Source: Lumbricus terrestris
Taxonomy: Eukaryota > Annelida > Clitellata > Crassiclitellata > Lumbricidae
Length of the DNA stretch: 64,000 nucleotides
Reading direction: 5' to 3'
Assembly: GCA_949752735.1 (NCBI GenBank)
Contig: OX457042.1
Location: 30,453,116-30,517,115, forward strand
The notes beneath the pieces are model-generated. The model was given only the letters and a program-made list of their open reading frames with translations, was not told the DNA's origin and did not search any database. The number at the start of each line of letters is the position of its first letter. The stretch's first letter is position 1. Positions 11,207 through 21,222 of this stretch are shown here, one piece after another. The translations under genes were made by a program, and so were the position numbers.

Positions 11207-14200
11207 GTGGGAGAATGATATAGATTTAGCATTAGATTTAAGGTTATCGTCAAATATCGTGGTTTAATGTGAGTTAAATGTTGTTTATAATGCAAATTCT
11301 AACGGTTCTGGAGCATCATTATGCTGCTGTCGTATCGTAAATCGTGATGGCAAGATTTGCCTTTTCGGGTGCAATTTAGCCGTTCTATTCGGTGGATGGA
11401 GAAGATGGTAATCTACGATAAAATGGTCCGAAAATGTAGACAGAATTAGCGCATCAGCTGCGATTTCGTCATGTATCCTGAGAAAAACACTGCTGAAACA
11501 TGATAAAGGAAGATTTGGATGTTAAAGAGTAAGCGTTCGATTGACTTATGATGACTTTGATGTAGACTATGCAGAATGCCTTGTGCTTATGTAGCGCCAT
11601 TTTGGGTGCGTGATGTCATCGTATCATTGTAGCAATGTAATGCTTGTTTTGGTAGGTTTATGCGTTAATATGTTCAATTCTAGACACTATTGAGCATTTA
11701 GAGACAGCCTCTGCACCATTTGCTTGATATGTGTGCACAGTTTTGTCTCAGTATTTACTGTTTTCTACATTTCAGCAAATTTCTGTATTTGCAAAATTTG
11801 TACACTGAACATTTTTAAAGCAATAACCACTTCAGTAGCATGGTGATGATTGTGTCTGAATGGTTTTGTGCTCAGATTGTACTTACTGTAGCCGTTGAAC
11901 TTGAATCTAATATAATTGTACGTCCATTTCATGTCTCAGTTTGACATTTTAGTTTTAGATATCAGGATAATGTTCCAGTCTATAGTGTCAGCTGCATGAG
12001 TTTAATCTTCTTTTTCTACGTCTCTGAGGTCTAATTTTTGACTGGCAGTAATCTGAGTAAATATCTTGAAGGGGTGCAACAATCACTTTTTATTGAGTCA
12101 TTTTGTACATTGTTGTACAGTATACATGTGTGCCGTGTGCATGTATACTGTATAGCAGATACAAATCAAGGCACTTTGCTTCCTTACTAAAGACACCTTT
12201 TTCCATGTGACTGCAGAGCACCTCTGAGGGACTCTTAACCATTTAACAACAGGCATGTACTAACCTACTAGCCTAGTTTTAGCTACACCAATAAGCGAGA
12301 GCGGCATACGTCTGTTGGTTACAACGGACTGCGGTTCAAGCCCCGGGCTGGGAGTTGACATTCAGAGATTTAGATATCTCGGGCTAGCACGTGTGGGGCG
12401 TAGGGCGCAAGCTCCTGCGCAGCGACCTTGGGCAAGTTGCTTACCCATCATTGTCTGTTTTGGGAAGGCAATGGGAAACCACCTCACTCGTCTTGTCCCC
12501 AGGGGCGTAAAGCCAATGAACCTGCCTTCAGGCAGAGAACCATCATCATCATCATCATGTAGTAAACTGTTTGATAACCAATGCAGCTCGTCATTAAAGG
12601 GTTAGGACACGCAAGTATTCTGTTACATTTCATCATTGACCATTGCTGGTTCTTTCATGGCAGAGACGATTTTGTCGTTCGCGTCAAGGCTCAGGTGATG
12701 ACGAAGGATGAGAGCACCGGAGGATGGGTTCCGCTTGGCCGAGGCGGAATGAGCGTTGTCGGGTTGCGGAGGCTGATCATCGCAGACGGAGATGACTTAA
12801 CAGCAGAATATCTGCTCCATGGACAACGAATTGCAGACAAATCGGTCAGTAGTAGTTCTTCCTTTAATACCTAGTTCTCCAAAATAAACCATTCAGTTCA
12901 ATTCATTTTATAAGCGTTATTGGTCACCCAATAAAATATGAGTACATGTTCATGCAGTAGTTCATGAATATCAAAGGGTAAACCGAAAAGGAAAAATACT
13001 GTTCCGCTAGCAGCGTTGCCCCTCTCTAATTATGTAAATTTTAAGTGTATACAATGACACTAACCGTTAGAGCATGAATCAGAACAAAGAGCAAGTAAAA
13101 AAGCGAAGTTGCAGAAAAGAATAAGTGCATACAAATGACGTAACAGATCAGATTAATTATGCCTTTTGGTAACCGTTCAACATTATATTACTTTATATTC
13201 ATGCAATATCTCAATCAAATATCGATGACAATTACTCAGTACCAAATTGAATTACAAATAGTTATGCTAGGTTTATAGGAAAAGTAGGGACCTGGAAATC
13301 CAAAATTTTCACTGAAATCGTACCTTTGATCGGGTAAAAGATGAAATTGAATCCCGAATTCAATCAGCGGAAACTGGTTTGATAGGGGTGCTTGATAGCA
13401 CAAACGCGCCACAGTAACCCAGTTATCAGTAATTATGTATAAATGTAGGTCTACTGATGTTGCTTTCCTTCACTAAAACTTTCAAGGTTTGTGACAGATT
13501 TCCTGTAATTCTTTAAAATATTTGATTATTGATTTCCATCCCTATTAGGAATGGCATTGAAAATTCTGTAAGACCATGTTTCTGAAAGAATTATTATTAA
13601 TGATCTTTGAGACATCTTCCCCTTGTTGCCCCAACACTGTTACTCAGCAGATGTGCTGAAATCAATCTTTGCCATTTTTAAGACATAAATTTTCTACTAC
13701 ACAGAATTTTGCACAATCACATTCTGCCATTCCAGCAGTTTCTTCTGATCTATTGGCAAGATGCAGTACCACTTGCAGGATAGTTGTCACATTTCCCTCC
13801 GCAGAGTGCTGACTTTTTATAGATTAAGGGATTATGTGATTATGTGATTTTTGGGATTATGTGATTATTGGGTTTATGAGATTAAATATTGGGCTTATGA
13901 GATTATTGCAGACGATAATTATATAAAGCAATAAAGCAGTGACTAGACTGTACGCAACCTTTTCTTTTTTCATTGGCTTTGCTTCGGCGTTATACAAATC
14001 ACCTTATTAGTTTTATTATTATTATTATTATCATATTATTACTACTGAAGTATTTATTATATGTATTATATGTATATTTATTATATGTATTATTTCCGAA
14101 GTAGTTCAAAATTTACAACTTAGGCAATGAAGACAATATATGAAGACAATGTACATATAAAGACTATGGAATCAGGAATGGACAGACAATCAGATAGCTG

Positions 14201-17200
14201 TTGAGCTGCTTTTCGAATGTGCCCCTGCAGGCAACAGCGTTGAATCTCTGGATGCAGACTGAAAACTGTCTGTTATTATAATTCTTATTGTTTCCCCGTG
14301 GTACATACGATGCCTCGGGATTACAAAAATTAGCAGGGTGATGTTCTTAAATGGCTGTTGATCTCATCATCATCATCAACATTATCATCATTATCATCAT
14401 CAACATTATCATCATTATCATTGTCATCATCAACATTATAAACATTATCATCATCGTTATCTTTATTGAATACGGATATGTTGCAGGTGGTGCTGAATTG
14501 CTTCCTCAAGAAGGACCTCCAGTACACGAAGGCCAATCCAACGTTCCATCATTGGTGGACCGAGAACCAGAGATTCGGATTGACATTCCAGAGTTCGGCC
14601 GATGCACGGATGCTCGAAAGGGGCGTCTGCAAAGCAATGGAGAATATGCTGAGTAGGTGGACAGCTTAAGGCAGTGTCATGCAGGATGCAGTAGATACAA
14701 TAACAAGTAGTAGTATTTACGTGTGTAGCTATAGAACAGTAACTGGCCTAGTTAGCTACACCAATAAGCGAGAGCGGCATACGTCTGTTGGTTACAACGG
14801 ACTGCGGTTCAAGCCCCGGGCTGGGAGTTGACATTCAGAGATTTAGATATCTCGGGCTAGTACGTGTGGGACGCAGGGGCCCAAGCTCCTGCGGAGCGAC
14901 CTTGGGCAAGTTGCTTACCCAGCATTGTCTGTGGGGAAGGCAACGGGAAACCACCTCACTCAACTCATCTCCAGGTGGCGCAAGCCATAGAACCTGCCTT
15001 TGGGCAGAGAACTCATCATCATCATCATCATTATAGAACAGTAGCAAAGTTTGCACATATCTGTAGAGTCTCCTTTGTATCCATTTTAAAGTCTATATCC
15101 TTAGTTATATTTCCATATGAAGTGACGTATTCTTTTGTTTCTATTATGATCTCGTTGCAATATTTTCTTCCATTTTTGATTGCCTTACCTTCTTTTCCCT
15201 TCCCTTCACTTCCCTTTCCTTCACTTCCCTGCCCTTTACTTCTCTGCACTGCTCTTCTCCTCCTCTCTCTTCACTGTCTTCTCTGCTTTTTGCTTCTCTT
15301 CCCTCTTCTCTTCTCTTTCCTTCCCTAACATTATCTTCTTTTCTCCCTTTCTTTCGCTTTCCTTATCTTCTCTGCTCTTCCCTTAAATTCTACTCTTCCA
15401 CCTCCCTCTTTCCCTTTCATTCTCTTCATTTTCTTCTCTTCCCTTTTATTCTGTTCACTTCTCTTGCCTTCTATTCGCTTCATATGTACTCTCTTCCATT
15501 ACTTTCTGTTCCATTTTCCTCACTGCTGTTCTCTTCTCTTTTTTCGCCAAAGTAGCACCAGAATGGTTTGCACTGAATTGTTCTATCGAATATGTTCTTA
15601 TTTTTCCTCAGCTCCTCCTGATTGCTCGGCGCTCGATACTCAGATTATGGATGATGACGTCTTTATGGTATTTACCAGTTTCTTACAATAATGCAAAGAA
15701 TGGAATGCAAGTAGATATATTTCAGATTTAACACCAGTCACCGTTTTCGTGTTTATCTTCTGAACTAGAGAACTGATATCTATAGCACAAGAAGTATGTT
15801 ATAAGCGCAGCAAGTATGCTACGAAACACAATGAGTATTTTTGCTGAGCACAGTAAGTATGTTGCTGAGCACAACAAGAATGTTATGAGTAAGTATGTTA
15901 TGTTATGTTGTAAGTATGCTACGAAACAAAAGTATTTTATTTAGCACCTTAAGTATGTTGTTAAACACAACAAGTATGTTATTGAGTACAAGAACTATAT
16001 GTTGCTGAACACAAAGAGTACTAGGTAGCTGACTCTCGTCTTAAATGAGCATCGTATGTGGTTTGTAGTGTTTTTATACAGCTTTGTTTGGGGTTATTGA
16101 ACTATTACAGTGGGAAACGGTGGTGTAGTGGTGTGGTCGGTGCCGGGTTCCAGGTTCCAATCCGCATCAAGCCGCCACTGTAGGGACCTTGAGCAAGTCC
16201 TTCACTCGCAATTGCTCGTGTGCTTCGGCCTGAAACTCCAATGCAGTGTCCATGCTGTAGTAGGGAGCGCCTCTGGGAAGAGAGCTTGAAGGGGCACTAT
16301 AGCAAATGCAAGAAATGAAAAACAAATTAAAAATAAATACAGTGAATTTTATTAGAAAACATTGGACCCAACTGGTTCCTCTTCATTGGTTCCTTATTCC
16401 GGCAATTTTGCTGCTGGCGTCCATTCTTTTCAGTCATTTGTCAGATCTTGATTTTTCAGTCTTGTTTTTGTTGTCCATCTTGCATAGTCAGGTGGAAGAT
16501 TTGTTGGAACACCACATGGGAAGACTCTCATTGTGTCTGTATCCAACAAATCTTCCATGTGGTGCCTTGTTTGGGATTCTTGAGATTTGTTCAGATGGCA
16601 TTCTGGCATTCTTTCCACTATTTGACTATTAAACCATTTTCAGAGTTTCTGCCGAAAAACTTATGTAGCAAAGTTCGTCTGGATAAATTTCAAAAACTGT
16701 TACAAATCTTTACTTCTGTTTTGTGGTCTTAAGAGTTATGAATTTTTGGTAATAACAAAACAACAAAACAGTGAATTAATATTGCACCAAGACTATTACT
16801 CTGTAGATTATTTGCAAACATCTCAGCCACTTCAGTTCACGTTAGGATATAACATTTAAATTATTATTTTGTAAGTATCGTTTATTTTACAATGTCTTGC
16901 CTACAGTTGATCTTGCTCTTCTTTTCCAGTCCTTGAATCTTCCACTGGGCCGCGACGAAAGTTGGTCGCAGTCGGCAAGCACCACATCCACGGCCGCCAG
17001 CAGCCCGTTGTCTCCGCAATCCCCTCTTCCGCCGGCGGACATGAGTCCCGATCCACGTTCCCGTCTGCTCGACCGCCGCCTCCCTCCTCCGTCTTCAATC
17101 CAGTGCTTGACCCACAAACTATTCGCCTCCTCCGACTTCGACCGCGTCCGCTCCTCGATCGTTGCAACTCCCCGCGCCTCCTCCGAGTCATCCACCCGCG

Positions 17201-17925
17201 TCGTGATCCTCTCGGAACACGGCCAACGCTGCGAGGCCATCAGCGAGGTCAGCACGGAAATCGAAATGATGGACTACTCTTACGTCCAGCTCGCAAAGAC
17301 GCGCTCGGCCAAGCACGACTACACATACCCGACTCTCGACGTCATCGCAAAGGTCGTTCCGCCGCCCGTCTTCGCTCGGTCGACCCACCCGACCCGTTAC
17401 GCTTCAACGACGTCGCTGCGAAGATCCAACTTTGAGCTGACGAACCTCGCTATGCCGCCCGTTCCGCTTCCTCTGAGGTCGCGGTCGGGTCGTCGCGACG
17501 TCTTTGTGACTACCCGTCGTGTGGGCGGAGGGGGTCGGCTGGGCTCGGCCGCGCGTGCACGCTGCGTGTACTGCGGCGAGGTGTTCAGCTTGGACGAGAA
17601 CCGTGGGGGAAGCTGCCGGGATGCGCCGGACCGTGTCGGTCGGTGCATCGATGGTATATCGTGCGTCTGCTGCGTCCAGGCGATGCTCTACCACTGCGTC
17701 CGGTCGTCGGATGCGGAGGAGGGCGGGGGTTACCGCCATCCGTGCGACTGTGATAGACCAACGACGGGTGATGGGCGGGGAGGCAGTGCGAACTGTAGGC
17801 ACTGGACGGCGATGGCGATCCTGTCGCTGATTGTTCCGTGTCTGTGGTGCTACCTGCCGCTGCGCACCTGCCACAGGTGTGCGCTCAGGTGCGGATGCTG
17901 TGGGGAGCGGCACAAGGCTGGATAA
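11157..17925 (+). CDS. SPRED: SPRED-family EVH1/Sprouty-domain protein (five exons, 482 aa)
   Basis: Coding exons are 11157-11206, 12664-12844, 14487-14652, 15612-15667 and 16930-17925; phases 2,0,1,0 join without a break into 1449 nt. EVH1 spans about residues 18-132 (VRVKAQVMTKDESTGGWVPL; LKKDLQYTKANPTFHHWW; FGLTFQSSADAR). A DDDVF stretch (146-150) and DYTYP (281-285) match the central region of vertebrate SPRED1/2. The Cys-rich SPR domain covers about 363-479 (CVYCGEVF..DENRGGSC; MLYHC; CDCD; LIVPCLWCYLPLRTCHRC; GCCGERHKA). Vertebrate SPREDs are 410-445 aa, so this one is slightly longer. Known family role: SPRED recruits neurofibromin to the membrane and suppresses Ras-Raf-ERK signalling; the SPR domain mediates membrane attachment. 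Exon 1 is the least certain part; the other four are well supported. Confidence 0.9.
12267..12555 (+). mobile_element. SINE family 2, copy 1 (SPRED intron 1)
   Basis: A tRNA-like head (A-box-like TAAGCGAGAGCGG, B box GGTTCAAGCCC), a body with GACCTTGGGCAAGTTGCTTA and a (ATC)n tail. Flanking repeats CATGTACTAACCT and CATGTAGTAAACT match 11/13, consistent with target-primed insertion. It is about 85% like the copy at 14742-15031 by eye. It ends only about 100 bp before SPRED exon 2. Confidence 0.85.
12664..12844 (+). CDS. SPRED: SPRED exon 2 (EVH1, first half)
   Basis: Acceptor TTCTTTCATGGCAG and donor TCG/GTCAGT. Encodes DDFVVRVKAQVMTKDE, STGGWVPLGRGG and the LLHGQRIADKS stretch, which align with the SPRED EVH1 N-terminal half (family: RVKAVVMTRDDSSGGW; GERQKDK). 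Phase 2 in, phase 0 out. Confidence 0.93.
14369..14460. repeat. (ATC)n-type microsatellite before SPRED exon 3
   Basis: Imperfect ATC/ATT repeats in intron 2, ending about 26 bp upstream of exon 3, so they occupy the usual branch-point and pyrimidine-tract neighbourhood. The Ile-rich open frames here come from the repeat. Confidence 0.85.
14487..14652 (+). CDS. SPRED: SPRED exon 3 (EVH1, second half)
   Basis: Acceptor ATATGTTGCAG and donor A/GTAGGT. Encodes VVLNCFLKKDLQYTKANPTF, HHWWTENQRFGLTFQSS and ADARMLERGVCKAMENML. The TKANPTFHHW and FGLTFQSPADAR motifs are nearly identical to human SPRED2. Phase 0 in, phase 1 out. Confidence 0.96.
14742..15031 (+). mobile_element. SINE family 2, copy 2 (SPRED intron 3)
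   Basis: Same head, body and (TCA)n tail as the copy at 12267. It is bounded by an exact 12-bp direct repeat TATAGAACAGTA (14730-14741 and 15032-15043), a clean target-site duplication. The insertion postdates the intron. It lies in the gene's own orientation. Confidence 0.9.
15184..15545 (+). repeat. Long polypyrimidine (CTTCC)-rich tract
   Basis: About 360 bp almost entirely C and T on the + strand, made of CTTCC/CTTTCC variants, in SPRED intron 3. It ends about 65 bp before the 56-nt exon 4. It may affect splicing of that small exon; this is inference. Confidence 0.85.
15612..15667 (+). CDS. SPRED: SPRED exon 4 (56-nt small exon)
   Basis: Acceptor TTATTTTTCCTCAG and donor ATG/GTATTT. Encodes PPDCSALDTQIMDDDVFM after a split Thr codon. 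DDDVF matches the sequence just after EVH1 in vertebrate SPRED2. It is the only exon found that joins exon 3 (phase 1) to exon 5 (phase 0). Short, but supported by phase, splice sites and motif together. Confidence 0.8.
15790..16025. repeat. Degenerate AAGTATGTTRYTGAGCACAAC tandem repeat (SPRED intron 4)
   Basis: Roughly eight imperfect copies of a 25-30-bp unit built from 'agtatgtt' and 'gcacaacaa'. Intronic and non-coding. Confidence 0.7.
16107..16312 (+). mobile_element. SINE family 1, copy B (SPRED intron 4)
   Basis: Head with A-box-like GTGGTGTAGTGG and B-box-like CAGGTTCCAATCC, body GACCTTGAGCAAGTCCTTCA, and a tail GGAGCGCCTCTGGGAA then GGGGCACTATAGCAAATGC. Full length and in the gene's orientation. 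Confidence 0.85.
16930..17925 (+). CDS. SPRED: SPRED exon 5 (linker, DYTYP region, Sprouty domain, stop)
   Basis: Acceptor CTTGCTCTTCTTTTCCAG, then 331 codons and TAA at 17923-17925. A Ser/Pro/Arg-rich linker is followed by the YSYVQLAKTRSAKHDYTYPT region and the SPR domain with over 20 Cys. The exon is much richer in G and C than its AT-rich flanks, with long CG-rich runs on both strands; the long antisense frames are shadows of this composition. An alternative acceptor (GCCTACAG at 16901-16908) would add seven codons but fits the wrong phase for exon 4. Confidence 0.95.
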   Translation, partial: SLNLPLGRDESWSQSASTTSTAASSPLSPQSPLPPADMSPDPRSRLLDRRLPPPSSIQCLTHKLFASSDFDRVRSSIVATPRASSESSTRVVILSEHGQRCEAISEVSTEIEMMDYSYVQLAKTRSAKHDYTYPTLDVIAKVVPPPVFARSTHPTRYASTTSLRRSNFELTNLAMPPVPLPLRSRSGRRDVFVTTRRVGGGGRLGSAARARCVYCGEVFSLDENRGGSCRDAPDRVGRCIDGISCVCCVQAMLYHCVRSSDAEEGGGYRHPCDCDRPTTGDGRGGSANCRHWTAMAILSLIVPCLWCYLPLRTCHRCALRCGCCGERHKAG

Positions 17926-18029
17926 CGGGCGGTCAGTCTGTGCGTGCTGAACCGCCCGTCAAGATCGAATTTGCAAGTCATGCGGTTTTTTTAGGTTCCT
18001 TGAGACTGTATCGTATTGTGTGTGGACAT

Positions 18030-18266
18030 TTATATTATACATTTGCACGAACTGCAACGATGCAGAATAGAGCCTTTTCTGTTGTCGGCCCAGTTGTCTG
18101 GAATGGGCTCCCACAGGAGCTACCTCTACTTCCTGGGGTTATTACTGAAACATTTTTTGTTAAACTCAAAACTGTCCTTTTTTGCTGTGCTAGAGTCGGG
18201 AGCGCTTCTGAGTAGTCCCCTTGAAGAAGCGCTATAGACATAAATTCTTGAATGAATGAATGAATA
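18030..18266 (+). mobile_element. L2-like LINE 3' end just downstream of SPRED
   Basis: Encodes NRAFSVVGPVVWNGLPQEL, then FFVKLKTVLF, the C-terminal signature of L2/CR1-type LINE ORF2 (RxFSVxGPxLWNxLP...FKxxLK). It ends GGGAGCGCTTCTGAGTAG..TTGAAGAAGCGCTATAG and GAATGAATGAAT. It starts about 100 bp after the SPRED stop, so it probably lies within or next to the SPRED 3' UTR. Confidence 0.85.
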
Positions 18267-18521
18267 AGGCTCCCCTTGCGGTGTGAGCTACTCAGAGGCG
18301 CTCTCAGTGCAGAAGCCGCAGGGAAAGGGAATGTTCACTTAATGAGAATGTTCGGGTTGTGAGTAGACATGAGCGTAACCCACTGTGGTTGATGACAGTG
18401 GGTTTCTTGGTGTATTTGTGATGCTTGTTGAAATTCGTGATGCTTGTTGAAATTCGCTTAGTCCTGTGTTATTGTTAAGGCTCTAGTCAGAATGCATTCC
18501 GCTCTGTTCTTAGTTCTCGTT
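18267..18521. other. Intergenic or SPRED 3' UTR
   Basis: Contains a short inverted piece of the LINE/SINE tail (GAGCTACTCAGAGGCGCTC near 18287). Polyadenylation signals could not be assigned. Confidence 0.4.
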
Positions 18522-18765
18522 CATTGTTCTTCAATCCTCATTCATTGTTCTTCAATCCTCATTCATTTTTCTTCAATCCTCATTCATTGTTCTTCAATCC
18601 TCATTCATTGTTCTTCAATCCTCATTCATTGTTCTTCAATCCTCATTCATTGTTCTTCAATCTTCCTTTATTGTTCTTCTATCCTTAATTCCTTATTCAT
18701 TGCTCTTCTATCCTCATTCATTGTTCTTCAATCCTCATTCATTGTTCTTCAATCCTCATTCATTG
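18522..18765. repeat. 21-bp minisatellite (ATTGTTCTTCAATCCTCATTC)
   Basis: About eleven tandem units, with slightly diverged units in the middle (near 18660-18710). Because 21 is a multiple of three, the frame stays open (SSILIHC repeats), but this is not a gene. Confidence 0.92.
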
Positions 18766-19964
18766 TACTCTTGCTTTCCCATCTTGATTGCCTGGCTTCT
18801 TGGTGATTCTTAAACTTCGTCCAGACGTGTGTTCAACTTTTACGGCTGAAGCCGCTACATTTGTTTTCAGATTAACCTTAATCTGGTTTCGCTAGTCATG
18901 GAAATCAAATAGTCCTGACGTGTGTTTTTTTCTTCTAATTGTTTATACAATTTCAGCAGGTCGCGTCTAATTGTTTTAATGGATTATCACGATGCGGGGT
19001 TTTAAAGTCCGCTGTTTAAGTAATCTCTAGAATTTGAAAAATGGCTCCTATGTAATTTGTTATTGGAGCAATTCTGTTGTTCAGGTTTTTGCCAGAGTTA
19101 AAGTTCATGTTGGATCAAGGTTCATGTCCGTTTGCTCCTGAGGTTGTTATTGCTGTTGTTGTAAATTATGTGTAACTGCAGATCTACAGAGTATTCTGAA
19201 AAAGAAATCTCTGGAGAAAAACTACTGTATTGAAAGTCAATTTTAAAATTGTTTTTGCATCATCAGAGGCTAGAATAGTTAGTCATAATTATTAAGAATT
19301 AATTATGTTATAGTAAAAATTATATTATTCTGAAAATATTTAATTATTATATCTGATAACTTCATTTTCATGAAGCATGCGAATTTATAAATCTTGTTAA
19401 TAGTACATGAGTAAATTCAGAAATTTTTTGGTTAAGTTAATATTCATGTTATTCACATTTGAATTTATGTTTTTTTTCTTGAAATGGTGTAGTTGCCTGT
19501 CTTAGAATGCACAAATGTATGTCTTGAATTGAAACAGTGCTGAGTTTGGTTGGAGTTACAACAGAAGGCAGTTTCTACAATGACTAGGATTTTAGTATTA
19601 AGTGTGGCAATGTGTAAACTTGTTTAAGAGTAATTATATTTGTACATTAATTTATTTAATTTAATTATTTGACAAATGTTTCAGACGTTGTTCGTCAGAC
19701 TGAATAGTATCTCTGCTATGCCACCATTTAGCAATTTTCATCCTGCATGACTGATTCTTAGCAATCACTGTGATACAATCGGCTGACAATCACTTGAGTT
19801 AGATCGCTGTTGATTGTCGGGATTTGATTGAAATGCACTGGTTGGAAGCTTGATTGATTGTTCAAATTTTGTATCTGAGAGGAAAGTAAGTAGATCTGTA
19901 TTTTCTCATATTCCGTTGGTTTAAGAAAAGTGTGTGCTGGATTCATGTTGGTATCCTGTCTGTT
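18766..19964. other. Intergenic, no gene recognised
   Basis: AT-rich, with no conserved reading frame, RNA gene or bounded repeat seen. Confidence 0.5.
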
Positions 19965-19968
19965 TTAA

Positions 19969-20024
19969 CCATTTACCGCACAAAGTGTGGTATGGGAAAT
20001 CCTATACCCTCGGTCGGTAAAGGA
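19969..20024. mobile_element. 56-bp TTAA-flanked miniature element
   Basis: Bounded by TTAA (19965-19968 and 20025-20028) with ends CCATTTACCG and CGGTAAAGGA, approximate inverted partners. Its core GGTATGGGAAATCCTATACC reappears exactly, inverted, in the TTAA-bounded element at 46623-46685. TTAA targets suggest piggyBac or Kolobok mobilisation. Confidence 0.6.
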
Positions 20025-20121
20025 TTAAGGATGAGTCACTGGAGAGCAAGTTGTCGAGTCCGACGCTTAGTATTAGGGGTTCATGTTTCTGAAATTGTAG
20101 TTGAGCTGTGACGTTGTTATA

Positions 20122-20670
20122 GAGTGAAACTTGACATGAGCGAAACTCGACATGAGTGAAACTTGACATGAGTGAAACTTGACATCACTTGACATGAGTG
20201 AAACTTGACATGAGTGAGTGAAACTTGACATGAGTGAAACTTGACATGAGTGAAACTTGACATGAGTGAGTGAAACTTGACATGAGTGAAACTTGACATG
20301 AGTGAAACTTGACATGAGTGAAACTTGACATGAGTGAAACTTGACATGAGTGAAACTTGACATGAGTGAGTGAAACTTGACATGAGTGAAACTTGACATG
20401 AGTGAGTGAAACTTGACATGAGTGAAACTTGACATGAGTGAGTGAAACTTGACATGAGTGAAACTTGACATGAGTGAGTGAAACTTGACATGAGTGAAAC
20501 TTGACATGAGTGAAACTTGACATGAGTGAAACTTGACATGAGTGAAACTTGACATGAGTGAGTGAAACTTGACATGAGTGAAACTTGACATGAGTGAGTG
20601 AAACTTGACATGAGTGAAACTTGACATGAGTGAAACTTGACATGAGTGAAACTTGACATGAGTGAAACTT
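20122..20670. repeat. 16/20-bp minisatellite (GAGTGAAACTTGACAT)
   Basis: About 33 near-identical 16-bp units; a subset carry an extra GAGT, making 20-bp units. Identity is very high except at the left edge. All three minus-strand frames stay open because the unit has no stop in any frame. These reading frames are artefacts of the repeat. Confidence 0.95.
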
Positions 20671-20958
20671 GGTATGCCCCAAGATGCAACTGCTGAATAA
20701 GAGAATAGGACACCTTTCTGATGGATTTCAGGAGGCTCTTGTGTCGAAGATAATGACGTTTGAGTTAGTTTACAGTTCAGGAGTGCCATCTGTGTTGACT
20801 CCATTGATTGATTTAGCTCCTCTACCACACTCTTCAGGGTTGGCAAAGTGGCTGAATCTGTAACACACGAGCCTTTCAACTATATGACTGGGTTGAAATT
20901 TCTGGTCTATCGTTTGAAGTTGCCATGCAGTGTGTTGTCGATCGATGTGCAACGTTAT
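20671..20958. other. Intergenic, nothing recognised
   Basis: Unique-looking sequence between the minisatellite and a MITE, without coding support. Confidence 0.4.
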
Positions 20959-21222
20959 CATGGCTGAAAGTGGTTTGGAAAAGTTTCCGAGTCTGACTTT
21001 GGCAGACGAGCCGACGTATTTCAGCTGAAAATATTTCTGACGACCTGTTTTTAGTCATTTGCCCAATATTTTCCAAAACCACTCCATTTTAACCTATTTT
21101 TTGGTATCTTTTTTGCCAAAAATTGTTCAACACGCGACCCGGCTGAGACCCGGCACCAGTAGGTCACCAATATCAATGCCGGGGTTGCAGACCCCAACAG
21201 ACCCGGCTCACTTTCAGCCCTG
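20959..21222. mobile_element. hAT-like MITE, short relative of 999-1745
   Basis: Left CATGGCTGAAAGTGG and right CACTTTCAGCCCTG. It shares with 999-1745 both the left half (GTGGTTTGGAAAAGTT; TTTGGCAGACGAG; CTGACGACC..TTTAGTCATT) and the right half (ACACGCGACCCGGCTG; AATCAATGCCGGG). The 999 copy is about 480 bp longer in the middle. Target duplication is not visible. Confidence 0.75.

Noticed and set aside
12280..12350. tRNA-like sequence with A and B boxes
   Set aside because: It is the head of a SINE (body, tail and target duplication follow) and does not fold as an intact tRNA gene that I can support.
16897..16929. Upstream extension of SPRED exon 5 using the GCCTACAG acceptor
   Set aside because: It would need a phase-1 partner; exon 4 ends in phase 0 and fits only the CTTTTCCAG acceptor at 16929.
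16901..17913. Long minus-strand frames opposite SPRED exon 5
   Set aside because: Arg-rich shadows of a GC-rich coding exon; the plus strand has clear Sprouty-domain homology.
18492..18806. 104-codon frame with SSILIHC repeats
   Set aside because: A 21-bp tandem repeat keeps the frame open; it is not a gene.
20073..20879. 268-codon minus-strand open frame with HVKFHSCQVSLMSSFT repeats
   Set aside because: It is a minisatellite with a stop-free unit; all three minus-strand frames are open and there is no splice or homology support.
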